From NCBI GenBank assembly GCA_965243415.1, contig OZ251549.1, positions 1,922,001 to 1,986,000 on the forward strand: a stretch of DNA of 64,000 bases. The letters run 5' to 3'. Position numbers and translations under genes: made by a program. Positions 16,005 through 23,896 of the stretch are shown here, piece after piece. Numbering within the stretch: the first letter of the stretch is position 1; every line of letters starts with the position of its first letter. The notes beneath the pieces are model-generated. The model made no database searches, had not been told where the DNA came from, and worked only from the letters and a program-made list of their open reading frames with translations. Source of the DNA: G965204755 sp965243415 (GTDB taxonomy: Bacteria > Acidobacteriota > Vicinamibacteria > Marinacidobacterales > Marinacidobacteraceae).

Positions 16005-17081
16005 ATGCGCGCCGGCATCGTCGGGTTTCCCGCCTCCGGGAAGAAGACCCTGTTCTCGCTGCTGACCCGGATCGCCCCCGGCGGGTACGCCCAGGAAGCG
16101 AAGCGCGGGGTGCTGGCGATCCCCGACGAACGGCTGGAGACCCTGACCCGCCTCCACGAGTCGCGGAAGACCACCCCGGCGACGGTGGAGGTGGTGCTGC
16201 TCCCGGCGCTCCGCCCCGGCGCCGGCGGCCAGACCGAGAACCTGGCCGCGGTGCGCGAAGTGGACGCGATCGTCCATGTGGTGCGCGCCTTCGAGGACCC
16301 GGCGGTCCCGGCGCCGTTCGACTCGGTGGACCCGGCGCGGGACGCGGCGAACCTCGACCTGGAGTTGTTCCTCGCCGACCTCTCGGTGCTGGAGAAACGG
16401 ATCGCCCGCCTCGACGCCGACCGCGCCCGCGGCAAGAAGGAAGCGGTGCGCGGCGAACGCGACCGGCTCGACCGCGCCCGGGGATTCGTGGAAGCGGAAC
16501 GTCCGCTGCGGACGGCACTCACCGTGGAAGAGCGGAAACGCCTCGCCGGTTACGGTCTGCTGAGCGCCAAACCGCTGTTGCTGGTCGCCAATGTGGGCGA
16601 GGACGCCGCCGCCGAGGGAGCGCAGTCGGCGGCGCTCGCCGGTCTCGCTTCGGCGTCGGCCGCCGAGGACTCGGAAACCGGCTTGGCCGTCGTCTCCGCC
16701 CGCATCGAACAGGAGATCGCCGAGTTGTCGGACGAAGACGCCGCCGCTTTCCGTTCCGACCTGGGCGTCGAATCCGGCGCCGCCGAGCGGGTGGTGCAGG
16801 CCATCTTCGCCCTCATGGACCGCGCCGTCTTCTATACGGCCGGCGACACCGAGTCCCGCGCCTGGCTCATCCGCCGGAACACCCGCGCCCAGGAAGCCGC
16901 CGGAACCATCCATTCCGACATGGAACGCGGTTTCATCCGCGCCGAAGTCGTCCACTACGACACGCTGGTGCAGCACGGTTCCTGGGACGCCTGCCGCCGC
17001 GCCGGGGCGCTGCGTCTGGAGGGAAAGGACTACCCGGTCCAGGACGGCGATGTCCTGGTCATTCGCTTCAACGTGGGCTGA
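16005..17081 (+). CDS. ychF: Divergent YchF/OLA1-type GTPase
   Basis: A 358-residue protein of YchF length with the YchF order: P-loop domain, coiled-coil insert and TGS domain. The P-loop is GFPASGKKTLF rather than the usual GxPNVGKST. The region where YchF proteins have DIAGLV reads VEVVLLPALRPGAGG, so the G3 motif is lost. The coiled-coil block (LDLELFLADLSVLEKRIARL) and VANVGED (the YchF G4 position) are recognisable. The end is typical TGS (IRAEVVHYD, GKDYPVQDGDVLVIRFNVG). YchF ATPases associate with ribosomes. Nucleotide hydrolysis may be altered here. The 3' end overlaps the convergent DUF429 gene by 14 bp. Parts of the gene are duplicated at 14844 and 21508. Confidence 0.88.
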   Translation: MRAGIVGFPASGKKTLFSLLTRIAPGGYAQEAKRGVLAIPDERLETLTRLHESRKTTPATVEVVLLPALRPGAGGQTENLAAVREVDAIVHVVRAFEDPAVPAPFDSVDPARDAANLDLELFLADLSVLEKRIARLDADRARGKKEAVRGERDRLDRARGFVEAERPLRTALTVEERKRLAGYGLLSAKPLLLVANVGEDAAAEGAQSAALAGLASASAAEDSETGLAVVSARIEQEIAELSDEDAAAFRSDLGVESGAAERVVQAIFALMDRAVFYTAGDTESRAWLIRRNTRAQEAAGTIHSDMERGFIRAEVVHYDTLVQHGSWDACRRAGALRLEGKDYPVQDGDVLVIRFNVG

Positions 17082-17925
17082 CGCCCCGGTCCGGAGGCTT
17101 GGGCGCGACGATGTAGCCCGACTCCGGTTTGCCGTAGGTCTTCCAGTTGTCCGGTTCGGTTCGGTATTGCCACGCAGCGATGGCGCAAGTGAGGGCGTCA
17201 AGCACGTCCTCGTAGTGTTTGAGCGACAGGCGCCCGGTCGTCTTGGACTTCGCCGGAATCCCCTGCAGGGCGTCCGGTGCGAGAGCCTCGCGAATAACAG
17301 GATTCCCCAGGAGTGAAGGCAGTCTCTCCTTCAAGAACTTGAACATGCGTCGCTGATAGAACTCCAAACCGAGTCGCTTGGCTTCCTTCTTCCCCTTCTT
17401 GTAAGGAATCCGTTCTTCGAGTTGGAAGAGCCCGACATGGATCGGATGAGGGTAGACCTCCACTGCGGCGTGCGCCTCTCCTTCGCTGACGGCGGAAGGG
17501 TCCAGCGTGAAATGGCGCTTTTGCAGGGCCTTACCGAGCCGACGGCCGGCGTCGATCTTGCGAGCGGGATCCCGAAGCATTTTGGTGTGGTACGCGCCCG
17601 CCGAATAGCGACCGAACGCGGTGTTGAGTTCTCGCTCGGCTCGGCGATTCTCTTCGATGATCAGGGGAGCGTCGATAGCGACGACGACTGCCGTCGAACC
17701 GGCGGCGATAGTGCCCACGGTGTCGGCCATTTGCTCAACGCGCTCTCTGGCCGCGCCGAGCTGAGAGCAGATCATGTCTCCGTTCTCTGTGTGCTCCAAG
17801 ACGCAGAAACCAGTTTCGTACGGTGGCTCCTCCCGGTGCGCTGTCCAAGCGAGATCGATGCCGATGTAGATGGGCCGGCGCTTGGGGCCTCCGGGCTGGG
17901 GTGGAGCGACGAAGCGACTGTTCAA
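17068..17925 (-). CDS. DUF429 family protein
   Basis: A 285-residue protein with the DUF429 pattern: IYIGIDLAW at residues 19-27, VVVAIDAPLIIEENRRAERELN in the middle, AAVEVYPHP, and HYEDVLDALTCAIAAW near the end. The Asp residues in GIDLAW, AIDAP and VLDAL suggest an RNase H-like fold with a metal site. Function in the family is unknown. The start is a TTG at 17925, with TACTAT 8 nt upstream. The gene is convergent with ychF and overlaps its stop by 14 bp. Confidence 0.85.
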   Translation of the reverse strand: MNSRFVAPPQPGGPKRRPIYIGIDLAWTAHREEPPYETGFCVLEHTENGDMICSQLGAARERVEQMADTVGTIAAGSTAVVVAIDAPLIIEENRRAERELNTAFGRYSAGAYHTKMLRDPARKIDAGRRLGKALQKRHFTLDPSAVSEGEAHAAVEVYPHPIHVGLFQLEERIPYKKGKKEAKRLGLEFYQRRMFKFLKERLPSLLGNPVIREALAPDALQGIPAKSKTTGRLSLKHYEDVLDALTCAIAAWQYRTEPDNWKTYGKPESGYIVAPKPPDRGVSPR

Positions 17926-17939
17926 GTTGACGGATAGTA
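17926..17939 (-). promoter_or_regulatory. -10 of the DUF429 gene, leaderless spacing
   Basis: On the minus strand TACTAT (17939-17934) ends 8 nt before the TTG start codon at 17925. This is the same spacing as in ychF and the CitE-like gene. Confidence 0.5.
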
Positions 17940-17959
17940 GCAGAGGGCTACGAATGGCG

Positions 17960-18286
17960 TTACTGCGGGCGGTCGGAGGCGATGTCCTGGGTGAACGCGC
18001 CGGAGGCGTCGGGGCGGATGCGGACGCGGGTGGGGTCGCTGAGTCGTCCGCCCTGCTTGGTGCGCACCTCCATCTCGTAGTCCGCGCCGGGGCGCAGGTC
18101 GGTGAGGCTGCAGCCGGTCAGCGGCGTCTCGAAGCCGACGCTCCATTCCTTGCCGACTTCCCGGATGCGGATCACGAAGGTGACCTCGGGCTGCCACTTG
18201 GCCTCGATGTTCGCGGCCTTCAGGTTGATGTGGAAGGTCTGCCCGTCCCACACGACCGGCGGCGTCTGCTGTTTCATGGATTTCAT
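17960..18286 (-). CDS. Small FN3-like protein
   Basis: A 108-residue protein with no signal peptide. Its pattern of alternating strands ends with LTDLRPGADYEMEVRTKQGG and RVRIRPDA, which resembles the last strands of a fibronectin type III domain. The ATG overlaps the stop of the upstream HNH gene by 4 bp (ATGA), so the two are probably coupled. Its function is unknown; a binding partner of the HNH protein is possible but only inferred from the overlap. Confidence 0.6.
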   Translation of the reverse strand: MKSMKQQTPPVVWDGQTFHINLKAANIEAKWQPEVTFVIRIREVGKEWSVGFETPLTGCSLTDLRPGADYEMEVRTKQGGRLSDPTRVRIRPDASGAFTQDIASDRPQ

Positions 18287-19248
18287 GGGTTCGGGGCCCC
18301 TTCGGTGGGCGAGGTCGAGGGCGGAACGGCGGAATGCCGAAGGGCCGGCGGGCCGGAGAGCCGGAAGCGGTCGTACCGTTCCCGGAGGAAGAGCGGGTCG
18401 GGATGGTCGGCGCTGCGGGAGGGCAGGACGATCTGCTGTCCGTGGAGGTTCCCGAGGCCCTGGCGGAGGATCGGGTGGTCACCGTCGTCGAGAACCTCCG
18501 CTCGCACTTCGATGCGGTGGTCCGGGCGCACGCCGAGGAACATCCGCTCGAAGGCGGCGAGGTGCAGCGGGCACAGCGAGAGCCCGTTGCCGACGACCGG
18601 AGGGCCGCCGTCGCGGTCCGGCACGATGCGCGCGGCGTCGAGCAGGTCGCGAACGGGCAGGCGGCAGAGCGCGCACTGCGTGCGGTAGGCGTCCAGCACC
18701 CGCTCCCGGAACAGGACTTCGCGGATCCGTTCCATGGTCGGCGTCAGCGGGGTGCGGAGGGATCGCCCGGGCGATCGGACTTCGACGAGGCCGGGATGCT
18801 CCCGGATCCGCAGTTGGAATTCGAGGGCGGCGGGATCGTCGGCGACGACCGACACCGGCCAGAGCGCCAGGTATCGGTTGGGGACGATACCGAGGAAGTA
18901 GGCCAGCGGCGTTTCGTCCCGCATCGCCCGCCGCAGTCCGGCGTTGTCGCGGTGTGCGGGGTCGTCGCCGTAGTACTGGTAGGAGACCTGTCCGTCCCGG
19001 AACGAGTCGTCGTAGGGAGGCGAGGCGTCGCGGCGCGCCGGGGCGGTGCGGATGGAGATCGGGGCGGCGCAGAGTTTCGGGGTCCAGATGCCCTGGACGC
19101 TGGCGAGCGTCACTTTTTCGCCGCCGACCCGGAAGCCGCGTTCCAGTTCCCGGAACTCGAAGATCGGGCGGCCGCGTTCGGCGGTCCGCTGCCGGAGCCA
19201 CTCGAACGCCGCCGCCCGCACGACGGGGTCGGTGGTCTCCCGGGACAT
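18283..19248 (-). CDS. HNH-family protein, copy 1, HNH residues lost
   Basis: A 321-residue protein starting MSRETTDPVVRAAAFEWL. The N-terminal 180 residues (SVQGIWTPKLCAAPISIRT, SYQYYGDDPAHRDNAGLRRA, PLAYFLGIVPNRYLALWPV) form a domain seen before HNH modules in modification-dependent nuclease-like proteins. The C-terminal module reads CALCRLPVRDLLDAARIVPD, then NGLSLCPLHLAAFERMFLG. In intact copy 3 the same places read DAAHILPD and CKLHHAAFDK. The His of DAAH is Arg here and the second His of LHH is Leu, so nuclease activity is doubtful. The frame upstream to 19428 is an extension without support; the chosen ATG matches copies 2 and 3. Confidence 0.8.
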   Translation of the reverse strand: MSRETTDPVVRAAAFEWLRQRTAERGRPIFEFRELERGFRVGGEKVTLASVQGIWTPKLCAAPISIRTAPARRDASPPYDDSFRDGQVSYQYYGDDPAHRDNAGLRRAMRDETPLAYFLGIVPNRYLALWPVSVVADDPAALEFQLRIREHPGLVEVRSPGRSLRTPLTPTMERIREVLFRERVLDAYRTQCALCRLPVRDLLDAARIVPDRDGGPPVVGNGLSLCPLHLAAFERMFLGVRPDHRIEVRAEVLDDGDHPILRQGLGNLHGQQIVLPSRSADHPDPLFLRERYDRFRLSGPPALRHSAVPPSTSPTEGAPNP

Positions 19249-19592
19249 CGGCGCTACGCGGCGGCCGCGCCGGTCGGGGGCGGCGGGGGCGGGTGGGTCA
19301 AGATGGGGATGGTCGGTGTCCGGCGCCGGACAGTGTGCGACGCTGACAGCGCGACGCGGGAAGTGTAGGGCCGGAACCGGGCGAGCGCCTTCGGGGTGAA
19401 GGGGCGGAACGCTGCGGTCCGCCTCCACCGCGGACCGTCGGGCGCCGAGGACGCTCGGGAGAATGGAATTCCGGTAGGCTTCTTCAGAGGCCTGCCGTTC
19501 CGGGCGCCGACGCCTCCGAGGGTCGGGTGCGCCGCTCCTTCCGAGGCGGCGGCCGGTCGGAGCTCGACCGAAGCGGCGGGCGGGGACACATC
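19249..19592. other. Divergent intergenic region between HNH copy 1 and vsr
   Basis: The first 110 bases are the conserved upstream region of the HNH genes, repeated near 22161-22270 and 23271-23360. Further right is an imperfect hairpin, CGGTAGGC with GCCTGCCG around 19470-19500. TAGGCT there could be a -10 for vsr. No gene is visible. Confidence 0.5.
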
Positions 19593-20087
19593 TTGACCGA
19601 CACGGTGAACGCAGCGACGAGAAGTCGGATGATGGCGTCCATCCGGTCCCGCAACTCCCGGATCGAGGTCGAAGTGCGCCGGCGGCTCTTTGCCCACGGA
19701 CTTCGCTACCGTCTCCACCGCCGGGACCTGCCGGGCACTCCTGACTTCGTCTTTCCGAGACACCGCTCCGCAGTCTTCGTGCACGGCTGCTTCTGGCATC
19801 TCCACGGCTGCGAGTTGTCCTCGATCCCGGCGACTCGGCCGGACTGGTGGAGGCAGAAACTCGAACGCAACGCAGAACGGGACGCGGAGGCAGTGACCCG
19901 GCTTCGTCGTCTGGGTTGGCGCGTCCTCACGATCTGGGAGTGCCGCTTCCGCCGGGCCGGCGTGAACCGTGACCGCGCCCTGGACGAGGCCTGTCGGGAA
20001 GCAGCCGATTTCGTCCGCTCCGGTCGTCTCCTTCTCGAGATCCCGGAGAGGGTGATCCACCGACGCGCACTCGGTCCCCGTCCGTGA
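19593..20087 (+). CDS. vsr: Very short patch repair endonuclease Vsr
   Basis: A 164-residue Vsr protein. Diagnostic blocks are RSRMMASIRSRNSRIEVEVR, LFAHGLRYRLHRRDLPGTPD, FVFPRHRSAVFVHGCFWHLH, RPDWWRQKLERNAERDAE and GWRVLTIWEC. Vsr cuts next to T:G mismatches that arise by deamination of 5-methylcytosine, and is usually encoded beside a C5 methyltransferase, as here. The TTG at 19593 is used as start; a GTG at 19605 would also give a complete family domain. Catalytic Asp (GTPD) and the CFWH zinc-type residues are present. A decayed second copy lies at 23640-23896. Confidence 0.92.
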   Translation: MTDTVNAATRSRMMASIRSRNSRIEVEVRRRLFAHGLRYRLHRRDLPGTPDFVFPRHRSAVFVHGCFWHLHGCELSSIPATRPDWWRQKLERNAERDAEAVTRLRRLGWRVLTIWECRFRRAGVNRDRALDEACREAADFVRSGRLLLEIPERVIHRRALGPRP

Positions 20088-20193
20088 CCACGGCCGCATC
20101 GGCGGCGGGCGGACCGCACCCACTCCGGCGGAACACCGGGGGCGCTACGGAGAAGTCGGTGGCGCCGAGCCCGAAGAGGCCGTCCAGGTCAGG

Positions 20194-21228
20194 ATGAGGG
20201 CGTTCGATTTCTTCTGCGGCGCCGGAGGGTTTACGCGGGGGCTGATGGACGCCGGTATCGCGGTCGTCGCGGGGGTGGACTCCGATGCTCGATGCCGGGA
20301 GGCGTACGAGAGGAACAACGGCGTGCGGTTCGTTCACGCTCGGGTGGAGAATGTCGATGTCCGTACCGGGGAGTTGGCGGAACACCTCCACCGGACGGAT
20401 GACCTGCTCTTCTCGGCCGCCGTGCCGTACCAACCGTCCGGCAAGACTCACCGGAGCGGCGGAACGACGCAGGATCCCGCGCTGCTGTCGGCGTTCGGAC
20501 GGCTGGTCGCGTCCGTCCGCCCGGCCTTCGTGCTCGTGGAGAACCTGCCCGGCATCATCAGGGGGCGAGGGCGGACGACACTGGAGGCTTTCCGACGGAC
20601 GCTCGACGACAGCGGATACCGCCGGGTGGACGGGATCGTGGACGCGAAACACTACGGAGTCCCGCAGAACCGCCGTCGGTTCGTTCTGCTGGCGGCGAGG
20701 ACCGGTCCGGCGCCGCGCCTGCCTGAACCCACGCACGGTCGCAACGGGGAACACCCGAGGACGGTGCGGGAGGCTATCGGCCGTTTCCCGAGGATCGGGG
20801 CGGGCGAGGCGTCTCCGCAGTGGCCGAACCATAGGGCTGCACGGGTCTCGGAGCGGAATCTCGAGCGGCTTCGGGCAACGCCGCCTGACGGCGGAGACCG
20901 TCGGTCGTGGCCGGATCATCTCTGGCTCGCGTGCCACCGCAAGGACAACGCCGGGCATTCCGATGTATATGGCCGGATGGCGTGGGATCGTCCCTCGCCG
21001 GCACTGACCTGTCGGTGCCACAGCATCTCGAACGGTCGCTACGGCCACCCGGAGCAGGACCGCGCCATCTCCCTCCGCGAAGCCGCCGCGATCCAGACCT
21101 TCCCGGACGACTACGAGTTCTTCGGCTACGACAAGGCGATCGCCAGACAGATCGGGAACGCGGTTCCCGTTCTCCTCGCCCGGCGACTCGGGGAACAGGT
21201 CCTCGAACTCGCGGAGCGTCGGGGCTGA
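20194..21228 (+). CDS. DNA cytosine-5 methyltransferase with catalytic Cys replaced by Tyr
   Basis: A 344-residue Dcm-type protein. Motif I is FDFFCGAGGFTRGL. Motif IV, normally PCQPFS, reads VPYQPSGKT, with Tyr79 (TAC) in place of the nucleophilic Cys. Motif VI is FVLVENLPGI, motif VIII is YGVPQNRRRFVLLA and motif X is RQIGNAVPVLLARRL. Every other motif is intact, so loss of the Cys looks recent or selected. Without that Cys the enzyme should not methylate cytosine, although it may still bind DNA and SAM. It follows vsr by about 100 bp on the same strand. A single-base sequencing error is the main alternative. Confidence 0.9.
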   Translation: MRAFDFFCGAGGFTRGLMDAGIAVVAGVDSDARCREAYERNNGVRFVHARVENVDVRTGELAEHLHRTDDLLFSAAVPYQPSGKTHRSGGTTQDPALLSAFGRLVASVRPAFVLVENLPGIIRGRGRTTLEAFRRTLDDSGYRRVDGIVDAKHYGVPQNRRRFVLLAARTGPAPRLPEPTHGRNGEHPRTVREAIGRFPRIGAGEASPQWPNHRAARVSERNLERLRATPPDGGDRRSWPDHLWLACHRKDNAGHSDVYGRMAWDRPSPALTCRCHSISNGRYGHPEQDRAISLREAAAIQTFPDDYEFFGYDKAIARQIGNAVPVLLARRLGEQVLELAERRG

Positions 21229-21282
21229 GCGGTACTGCTTCGCCGTGGGCGGGGAGGCCCGGTCGCGATCTACGGGAGGTGG

Positions 21283-21507
21283 GTAGTTCTACCGATCGGC
21301 TTCGGGATCGGTGAGGGTGGCGCGGCAGAGGGTGGCGTCGAGGCGGACGCGCTCTTCCAGCGGGGGGCGGAGGCGATAGGCGGCGGGGTTCGCGCGGAAC
21401 TCGTAGAGGCGGACGAGCCGGTAGCGGTCGGTCTCTTCGTCGGCGACGCGGCGTTCGTTCTCGGTCCGGTAGAACGGGGTCGTGTTCGCGCCGGTCGTCG
21501 TCGCGGC
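21283..21507 (-). pseudogene. 3' end of a DUF3883 gene, duplicated fragment
   Basis: On the minus strand the frame encodes TTPFYRTENERRVADEETDR, YRLVRLYEFRANPAAYRLRP, and ends ATLTDPEADR. It is nearly identical to the last 70 residues of the DUF3883 gene at 26148, and the identity extends past the stop through the GGTAGTTCTACC sequence. The remainder of that gene is missing. Confidence 0.8.
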
Positions 21508-21712
21508 GAACCTCGACCGGGAGTCGTTCCTCGCCGACCTCTCGGTGCCGGAGAAACGGATCGAGCGCCTCGACGCCGACCGCGCCCGCGGCAAGAAGGA
21601 AGCGGTGCGCGGCGAACGCGACCGGCTCGACCGCGCCCGGGGTTTCGTGGAAGCGGAACGCCCGCTGCGGACGGCGCTCACCGTCTCCGAGCGGAAACGC
21701 CTCGCCGGTTAC
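21508..21712 (+). pseudogene. Internal fragment of ychF
   Basis: About 205 bp reads AANLDRESFLADLSVPEKRI and continues through EAERPLRTALTVSERKRLAG, matching the coiled-coil region of the ychF gene at 16348-16553 with a few substitutions. It has no start or end of its own and lies between fragments of unrelated genes. Confidence 0.85.
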
Positions 21713-22160
21713 GACCCGGCTCCGCAGTCGGAATTCCAGGGCGTCGGGATCGTCTGCGACGACGGACACCGGCCAGAGCGCCAGGTATCGGTTGGGGGCG
21801 ATGCCGAGGAAGCAGGCCAGCGGCGTTTCGTCCCGCATCGCCCGCCGCAGTCCGGCGTTGTCGCCGTGTTCGGGGTCGTCCTCGTAGTACTGGTAGGAGA
21901 CCGGTCCGTCCCGGAACGAGTCGTCGTAGACCGGCGGGGCGTCGCGGCGCGCCGGCGGTGCGGATCGAGATCGGGGCGGCGCAGAGTTTCGGGGTCCGGA
22001 TGCCTTGGACGCTGACGAGCGTCACTGTCTCGCCGCCGACCCGGAAGCCGCGTTCCAGTTCCCGGAACTCGAAGATCGGGCGGCCGCGCTCGGCGGTCCG
22101 CTGCCGGAGCCACTCGAACGCCGCCGCCCGCACGACGGGGTCGGTGGTCTCCCGGGACAT
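21713..22160 (-). pseudogene. HNH-family protein copy 2, truncated and frameshifted
   Basis: From the ATG at 22160 the frame is nearly identical to copy 1 (MSRETTDPVVRAAAFEWLRQ through AAPISIRT). It then shifts frame near 21960 and continues as MRDETPLACFLGIAPNRYLALWPV. It is cut off at ALEFRLRS, where the ychF fragment begins. The whole HNH module is missing. The conserved upstream region is still present at 22161-22270. Confidence 0.85.
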
Positions 22161-22367
22161 CGGCGCTACGCGGCGGCCGCGCCGGTCGTGGAAGGCGGGG
22201 GCGAGTGGGTCCAGATGGGATGGGTCGGCGTCCGGCGCCGGCCGGGCCGGGGCAACCGGTCGTGGGGATAGCGCCGCCGCGCCGGAGAGTGTGGGGCTGC
22301 TCGCTCGCGGGGTGACGCTTCACCCAGAGCCCTCCGCCCCGAGTGCTCATCCAGACGCGCGTGGGCG
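22161..22367. other. Upstream region of HNH copy 2 and spacer to HNH copy 3
   Basis: The first 110 bases repeat the upstream regions of copies 1 and 3. The rest up to the copy 3 stop has no visible gene. Confidence 0.4.
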
Positions 22368-23270
22368 TCAGAGAGTTCGCGGCGCCTGTTGGAATTGCGC
22401 GAAGCGGGCGGCCAGGAGCGCCGGGTCCGGCTGATCCCGCAGAAGCCGAGGAACGACGATCTTCGTGCGGTGGAGGTCCTGCAGGCCGTGGCGCAGCATC
22501 GGGCCGTCTTCTTCGTCGAGCACATCGGATCGAATCTCGATAAGGTGGTCGGGCCGTATCCCGAGGAACATCTTGTCGAACGCCGCGTGGTGCAACTTGC
22601 AGAGGGAGAGACCGTTCCCCACGACCGGTTCGCCGCCTTCGCTGTCGGGCAGGATGTGGGCGGCGTCGAGTAGATCCCGGTGCCGCAGCCGACAGAGCGC
22701 GCACTGGGAGCGGTAGGCCCGCAGCACCTTCTCACGGAAGGCGGTCTGATGCAGGCGGACTTCCATGAGATGCGTCCGATATGCGCGCACCCCGGGATCG
22801 CCTTCGCCGACGGCGTTCGCTTCGTCGAGTTGCATGCGGAACTCCAGTTGGCTCGGAATGTCGCCGACGACATAGATGGGCCACTGGGCCATGTACCGGC
22901 CGGGGAGGATGCCGAAGAAGTAGGCGAGCGGCACGCCGTAGTGAAGCGCCTCCCGGAGCCCCACGTTGTCCCGATGCTGCGGGTCGGTCCCTCGATACTT
23001 GTAGCAGAGTTGCCGATCCCGGAAGGCGTCCTCGTAGGGTCGGCGGGTGCCCGGTCGCGGCGCCTTGGTGAGGATCGAGAGCGGCCATTCGCACGCTCTC
23101 GGAGTCCAGATCCCCTTCTGGCCGACCAGGTTCACCCGGATTCCGGAAACGGTGAATCCGCGCTGCAATTCGGCGTAGTCGAAGATCGGTTCCCCGCGGG
23201 CGGCGGCCTTCTTCGCCAGCCAATCGAACGCGGCCGCCCGGATGCCGGGATCGGTCGTTTCCCCGAACAT
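22368..23270 (-). CDS. HNH-family endonuclease, copy 3, intact
   Basis: A 300-residue protein from the ATG at 23270 (MFGETTDPGIRAAAFDWL). The N-terminal domain (QKGIWTPRACEWPLSIL, CYKYRGTDPQHRDNVGLREA, PLAYFFGILPGRYMAQWPIYV) is shared with copies 1 and 2. The C-terminal HNH module is complete: CALCRLRHRDLLDAAHILPD, SEGGEPVVGNGLSLCKLHHA, FDKMFLGIRPDH. Similar proteins are annotated as restriction-type HNH endonucleases; N-terminal domains of this kind may read modified bases, which is inferred. Its identity to copy 1 is lower than that between copies 1 and 2, so it is the older paralogue. It is the only copy likely to cut DNA. Confidence 0.85.
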   Translation of the reverse strand: MFGETTDPGIRAAAFDWLAKKAAARGEPIFDYAELQRGFTVSGIRVNLVGQKGIWTPRACEWPLSILTKAPRPGTRRPYEDAFRDRQLCYKYRGTDPQHRDNVGLREALHYGVPLAYFFGILPGRYMAQWPIYVVGDIPSQLEFRMQLDEANAVGEGDPGVRAYRTHLMEVRLHQTAFREKVLRAYRSQCALCRLRHRDLLDAAHILPDSEGGEPVVGNGLSLCKLHHAAFDKMFLGIRPDHLIEIRSDVLDEEDGPMLRHGLQDLHRTKIVVPRLLRDQPDPALLAARFAQFQQAPRTL

Positions 23271-23639
23271 CGGCGTTACGCGGCGGCTGCGCCGGTCGCG
23301 GGAGGCGGGGGCGAGGGGATCATGGTGGGATGGGCAGCGTCTTTGGCGCCGGGATCGGCGCCGGTGGACGATGGGGACGCGGCGTCTCCCCGGAGAGTGT
23401 AGGGGCCGCCGACCGGCGGCGTCCGACGGTGCGGGGAAATCCCGCTCATTCGGATTCGGGTCTGGGGCCTCGCGGTCAGGCCGGGAGCGCCGCCCCCCAG
23501 AGGGGGCGTCGGCGGCGCGTTCGCGATGGCTCGGCCTCCCGGGGGACCGGAAATCGGTTAGGATCCTCGTCGCCTGCCACTTCGGACCGGGCTGGTGATT
23601 CCGGTTCGAGTCGGGTCTCGGGTTCCCGGAGGATCGGCC
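23271..23639. other. Divergent intergenic region upstream of HNH copy 3
   Basis: The first 90 bases are the region conserved upstream of all HNH copies. TAGGAT at 23559-23564 is identical to the -10 hexamer of the ATPase leaders and could serve the GHKL gene. No complete gene is visible. Confidence 0.4.
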
Positions 23640-23896
23640 TCCGGGGCTCGACCGGGGCGGCGGGTCGGGAGGTTTCGATGATCGACAGGGTGGAGGGGCC
23701 GACGCGAAGGGGGAGGGTGGCGTCCGTCGGGTCGCGCAATTCCCGGGTCGAGGTCGGCGGTCGCGCCGGCGGGAACCGCGCCCGCGCGCTCGAAGAAACC
23801 CGCGGGAATGCGGCTGCCTTCGTCCGGTCGAACCCCCCGGTGCCGGAGATCCTGCGACGCGCCTCCGGGCGACGGGCGCCCGGCCCCGACTCGTGA
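23640..23896 (+). pseudogene. Second vsr, internally deleted
   Basis: The frame reads MIDRVEGPTRRGRVASVGSR, NSRVEVGGR, then GGNRARALEETRGNAAAFVR and ends RRAPGPDS. The first part matches the Vsr N-terminus at 19593 (TDTVNAATRSRMMASIRSRN) and the last part matches its C-terminus (NRDRALDEACREAADFVRSG). The central catalytic core of about 90 residues is gone. The upstream GGGCTCGACCGGGGCGGCGG also matches that of the intact vsr. Its stop overlaps the GHKL gene start by 4 bp. Confidence 0.75.
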
